From the NCBI GenBank assembly GCA_015068235.1, contig SVKY01000015.1, forward strand, positions 1 through 40,500: a stretch of 40,500 nucleotides of DNA. Reading direction: 5' to 3'. Source of the DNA: Oscillospiraceae bacterium (GTDB lineage: Bacteria > Bacillota > Clostridia > Oscillospirales > Oscillospiraceae). Positions within the stretch are counted from its first letter, which is position 1; every line of letters begins with the position of its first letter. Position numbers and translations under genes: made by a program. Below are positions 40,001 to 40,500 of the stretch, one piece after another. A model generated the notes under the pieces. It saw nothing but the letters and a program-made list of their open reading frames with translations, was not told the origin of the DNA and did no database searches.

Positions 40001-40500
40001 GCAACCTGTCAGCAGGGCGGCTATACGATCTACGAATGCTCGACCTGCCAAGAGACGAAGCAGGACGATTTGACAGAAGTGACGGAGCATAATTATGTTG
40101 TCATCGCAACGGTCGAGGCGACATGCACGACCGATGGCTATAAGACTTATGAATGCACCATGTGTCAAGACCGCTATGACGGCGATCAGGTTGCTGCCTT
40201 GGGTCACAGCTATGAAGTGAAAGAAATTGTAGAGGCAACCTGTCAGCAGGGCGGCTATACGATCTACGAATGCTCGACCTGCCAAGAGACGAAGCAGGAC
40301 GATTTGACAGAAGTGACGGAGCATAATTATGTTGTCATCGCAACGGTCGAGGCGACATGCACGACCGATGGCTATAAGACTTATGAATGCACCATGTGTC
40401 AAGACCGCTATGACGGCGATCAGGTTGCTGCCTTGGGTCACAGCTATGAAGTGAAAGAAATTGTAGAGGCAACCTGTCAGCAGGGCGGCTATACGATCTA
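37037..40500 (+). CDS. Large BspA-like LRR surface protein with near-identical cysteine-rich repeats, truncated by window edge
   Basis: I followed this frame open from ATG 37037 (AAAGGGAA upstream) to the last base, at least 1154 residues. A signal peptide covers about 1-28 and a W...LTIWGTGAM segment about 42-60. LRR_5 repeats (IGxYAFxNC...LTDITI) run to about 720, with insertions such as FYNDEANWVDEILYLDSYI. After a transition come repeats of the type ATCxxxGYxxYECxxC. From 39500 the unit is 78 residues (234 bases), each holding two CxxC-bearing halves, repeated four times nearly identically with a fifth cut off. No anchor is seen before the window ends. It is probably a cell-surface adhesin or stalked protein. 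Confidence 0.9.
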   Translation, partial: MKKVMKRAISYVLIIAMLLALPFSVRAKDTQAQANEDTQWSYNLDDMSLTIWGTGAMVEGAPWFGYKDQVKTLIIQGVTSVADNAFEDFNVLESVQIDSTVQSIGAYAFFNCSKLTDITIGTDVRKIGTGAFEYTGFYNDEANWVDEILYLDSYILHVKPTATGEITIGEGTTLIADRAFYACADVTMVMAMKDLKYFGSDIFHGCSSLIGMWISVDNPYLCSDENGAVYNKEQTELLLYPTAGNITFEIPSTVTKIADYALQDCVSLKTVTVPEGVTSIGGYAFAGCISLTEIALPSTLNELGSYAFASCSSLAQLQFGGLSRIPMFAFSACTALQTITIPDSVTYIEDNAFSSCTVLESVSMGENVSKIGYDVFKDTAFYNNSANWSAGALFIGNYLIKADASVVAGDYVVKDGTTLIAGRAFMQCKNLNTLTIPSSVRYIGESAFHLCSSITGITFEEGVEIIDARAFMGCSALNVLTIPNSVKEIGERAFSDCTNLMALGLGTGVKVIGGSSFANCSTLTSVTLPASVTSVDIGAFGNCEMLTGIWVDAENTAFSSDENGALYDIGKKTLLQVPGGLSGAFEVPEGVETIRASAFYCCKYLTEVSLPESLSMIESAAFANCVALEAVYFAGQKITEGGSGSDDPNLTTGNLHTIENAAFINCSALTSIVLPYSVEKIGYNAFCDCTSMTSVTVYNPNCDIYRTEKTLGDPSVLTEICGYANSTAQFYAELFNIPFTALGCQHSYVPILTVEPTCLNVGYTLYECSICLGEKNDDFQEATGHDYQLSEELLATCTVAGYEIYTCTACADSYQTDIAALGHSFEVKEIVEATCQQGGYTIYECSTCQETKQDDLTEVTEHNYVVIATVEATCTTDGYKTYECTMCQDRYDGDQVAALGHSYEVKEIVEATCQQGGYTIYECSTCQETKQDDLTEVTEHNYVVIATVEATCTTDGYKTYECTMCQDRYDGDQVAALGHSYEVKEIVEATCQQGGYTIYECSTCQETKQDDLTEVTEHNYVVIATVEATCTTDGYKTYECTMCQDRYDGDQVAALGHSYEVKEIVEATCQQGGYTIYECSTCQETKQDDLTEVTEHNYVVIATVEATCTTDGYKTYECTMCQDRYDGDQVAALGHSYEVKEIVEATCQQGGYTI
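39500..40500 (+). repeat. 234-base tandem repeat inside the large surface protein gene
   Basis: Units start at 39500, 39734, 39968, 40202 and 40436 (the last is incomplete). Units differ at only a few bases, while a diverged version precedes them at about 39259-39499. The period is a multiple of three, so gain or loss of units keeps the frame. Confidence 0.95.

Noticed and set aside
39290-40441. A 383-codon open frame on the minus strand over the tandem repeats
   Set aside because: It is a by-product of the 234-base repeat, has no ribosome site or family resemblance, and the plus-strand frame has signal peptide, LRR and cysteine repeats.

Overview
The window looks like chromosomal DNA of a spore-forming, Gram-positive Clostridia-type bacterium, probably an Oscillospiraceae/Ruminococcaceae-like gut anaerobe. 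The evidence is a spoIIAA-spoIIAB-sigF operon, a PdaA-type spore-cortex deacetylase, S-layer-homology (SLH) surface proteins, BspA-like leucine-rich-repeat (LRR_5) proteins, sigma-A promoters of the TTGACA/TATAAT type and strong GGAGG ribosome binding sites. This is inference from gene content; no taxonomic marker such as rRNA is present.

Layout. 1-310 is mobile-element debris. 314-6700 holds an SLH/L,D-transpeptidase, a phosphopantetheinyl transferase with a small membrane protein, an Xre regulator, an LRR/SLH surface protein and an aquaporin Z. 6853-7635 is a PdaA-like deacetylase. 7632-18725 is the centrepiece: a bacterial microcompartment (BMC) locus under a DeoR-type repressor. 18470-20540 is a duplicated tpiA 3' end flanking a lipoprotein/HTH cassette and hairpin-rich miniature elements. 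20628-26589 carries a type-4 uracil-DNA glycosylase, a D-Ala-D-Ala carboxypeptidase, a ComEA-like protein, and a two-component system with a GerMN lipoprotein. 26949-28407 is the sigma-F operon, followed by tRNA-Thr(CGT). 28659-32417 (minus) is a LicD / cytidylyltransferase-PLP enzyme fusion / opine-dehydrogenase-like operon. 32676-40500 is a histidine kinase, a membrane-anchored LRR protein, a convergent response regulator, and a large LRR surface protein that runs off the window.

The BMC locus encodes an iron alcohol dehydrogenase, PduL phosphotransacylase, a CoA-acylating aldehyde dehydrogenase, a PduS-like flavo/Fe-S protein, a PduT-like trimer, three BMC-H, three BMC-P, two DeoC-type aldolases and triosephosphate isomerase. 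It fits the class described in the literature as sugar-phosphate-utilising (SPU) BMCs. The inferred pathway is 2-deoxyribose-5-phosphate to acetaldehyde plus glyceraldehyde-3-phosphate. Acetaldehyde would be dismutated inside the shell to ethanol and acetyl-CoA/acetyl-phosphate, and the triose phosphate would go to glycolysis through TIM. Unusual points are a ferredoxin-like four-cysteine tail on one DeoC, a second DeoC with a rewritten phosphate-binding site, and a three-times-repeated TGAGCGA direct-repeat operator.

A second candidate system is the LicD operon. Its three products could together make and transfer an N-(1-carboxyethyl)ethanolamine-phosphate-like or related zwitterionic decoration. 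Two families of miniature inverted-repeat elements are scattered through the intergenic regions.
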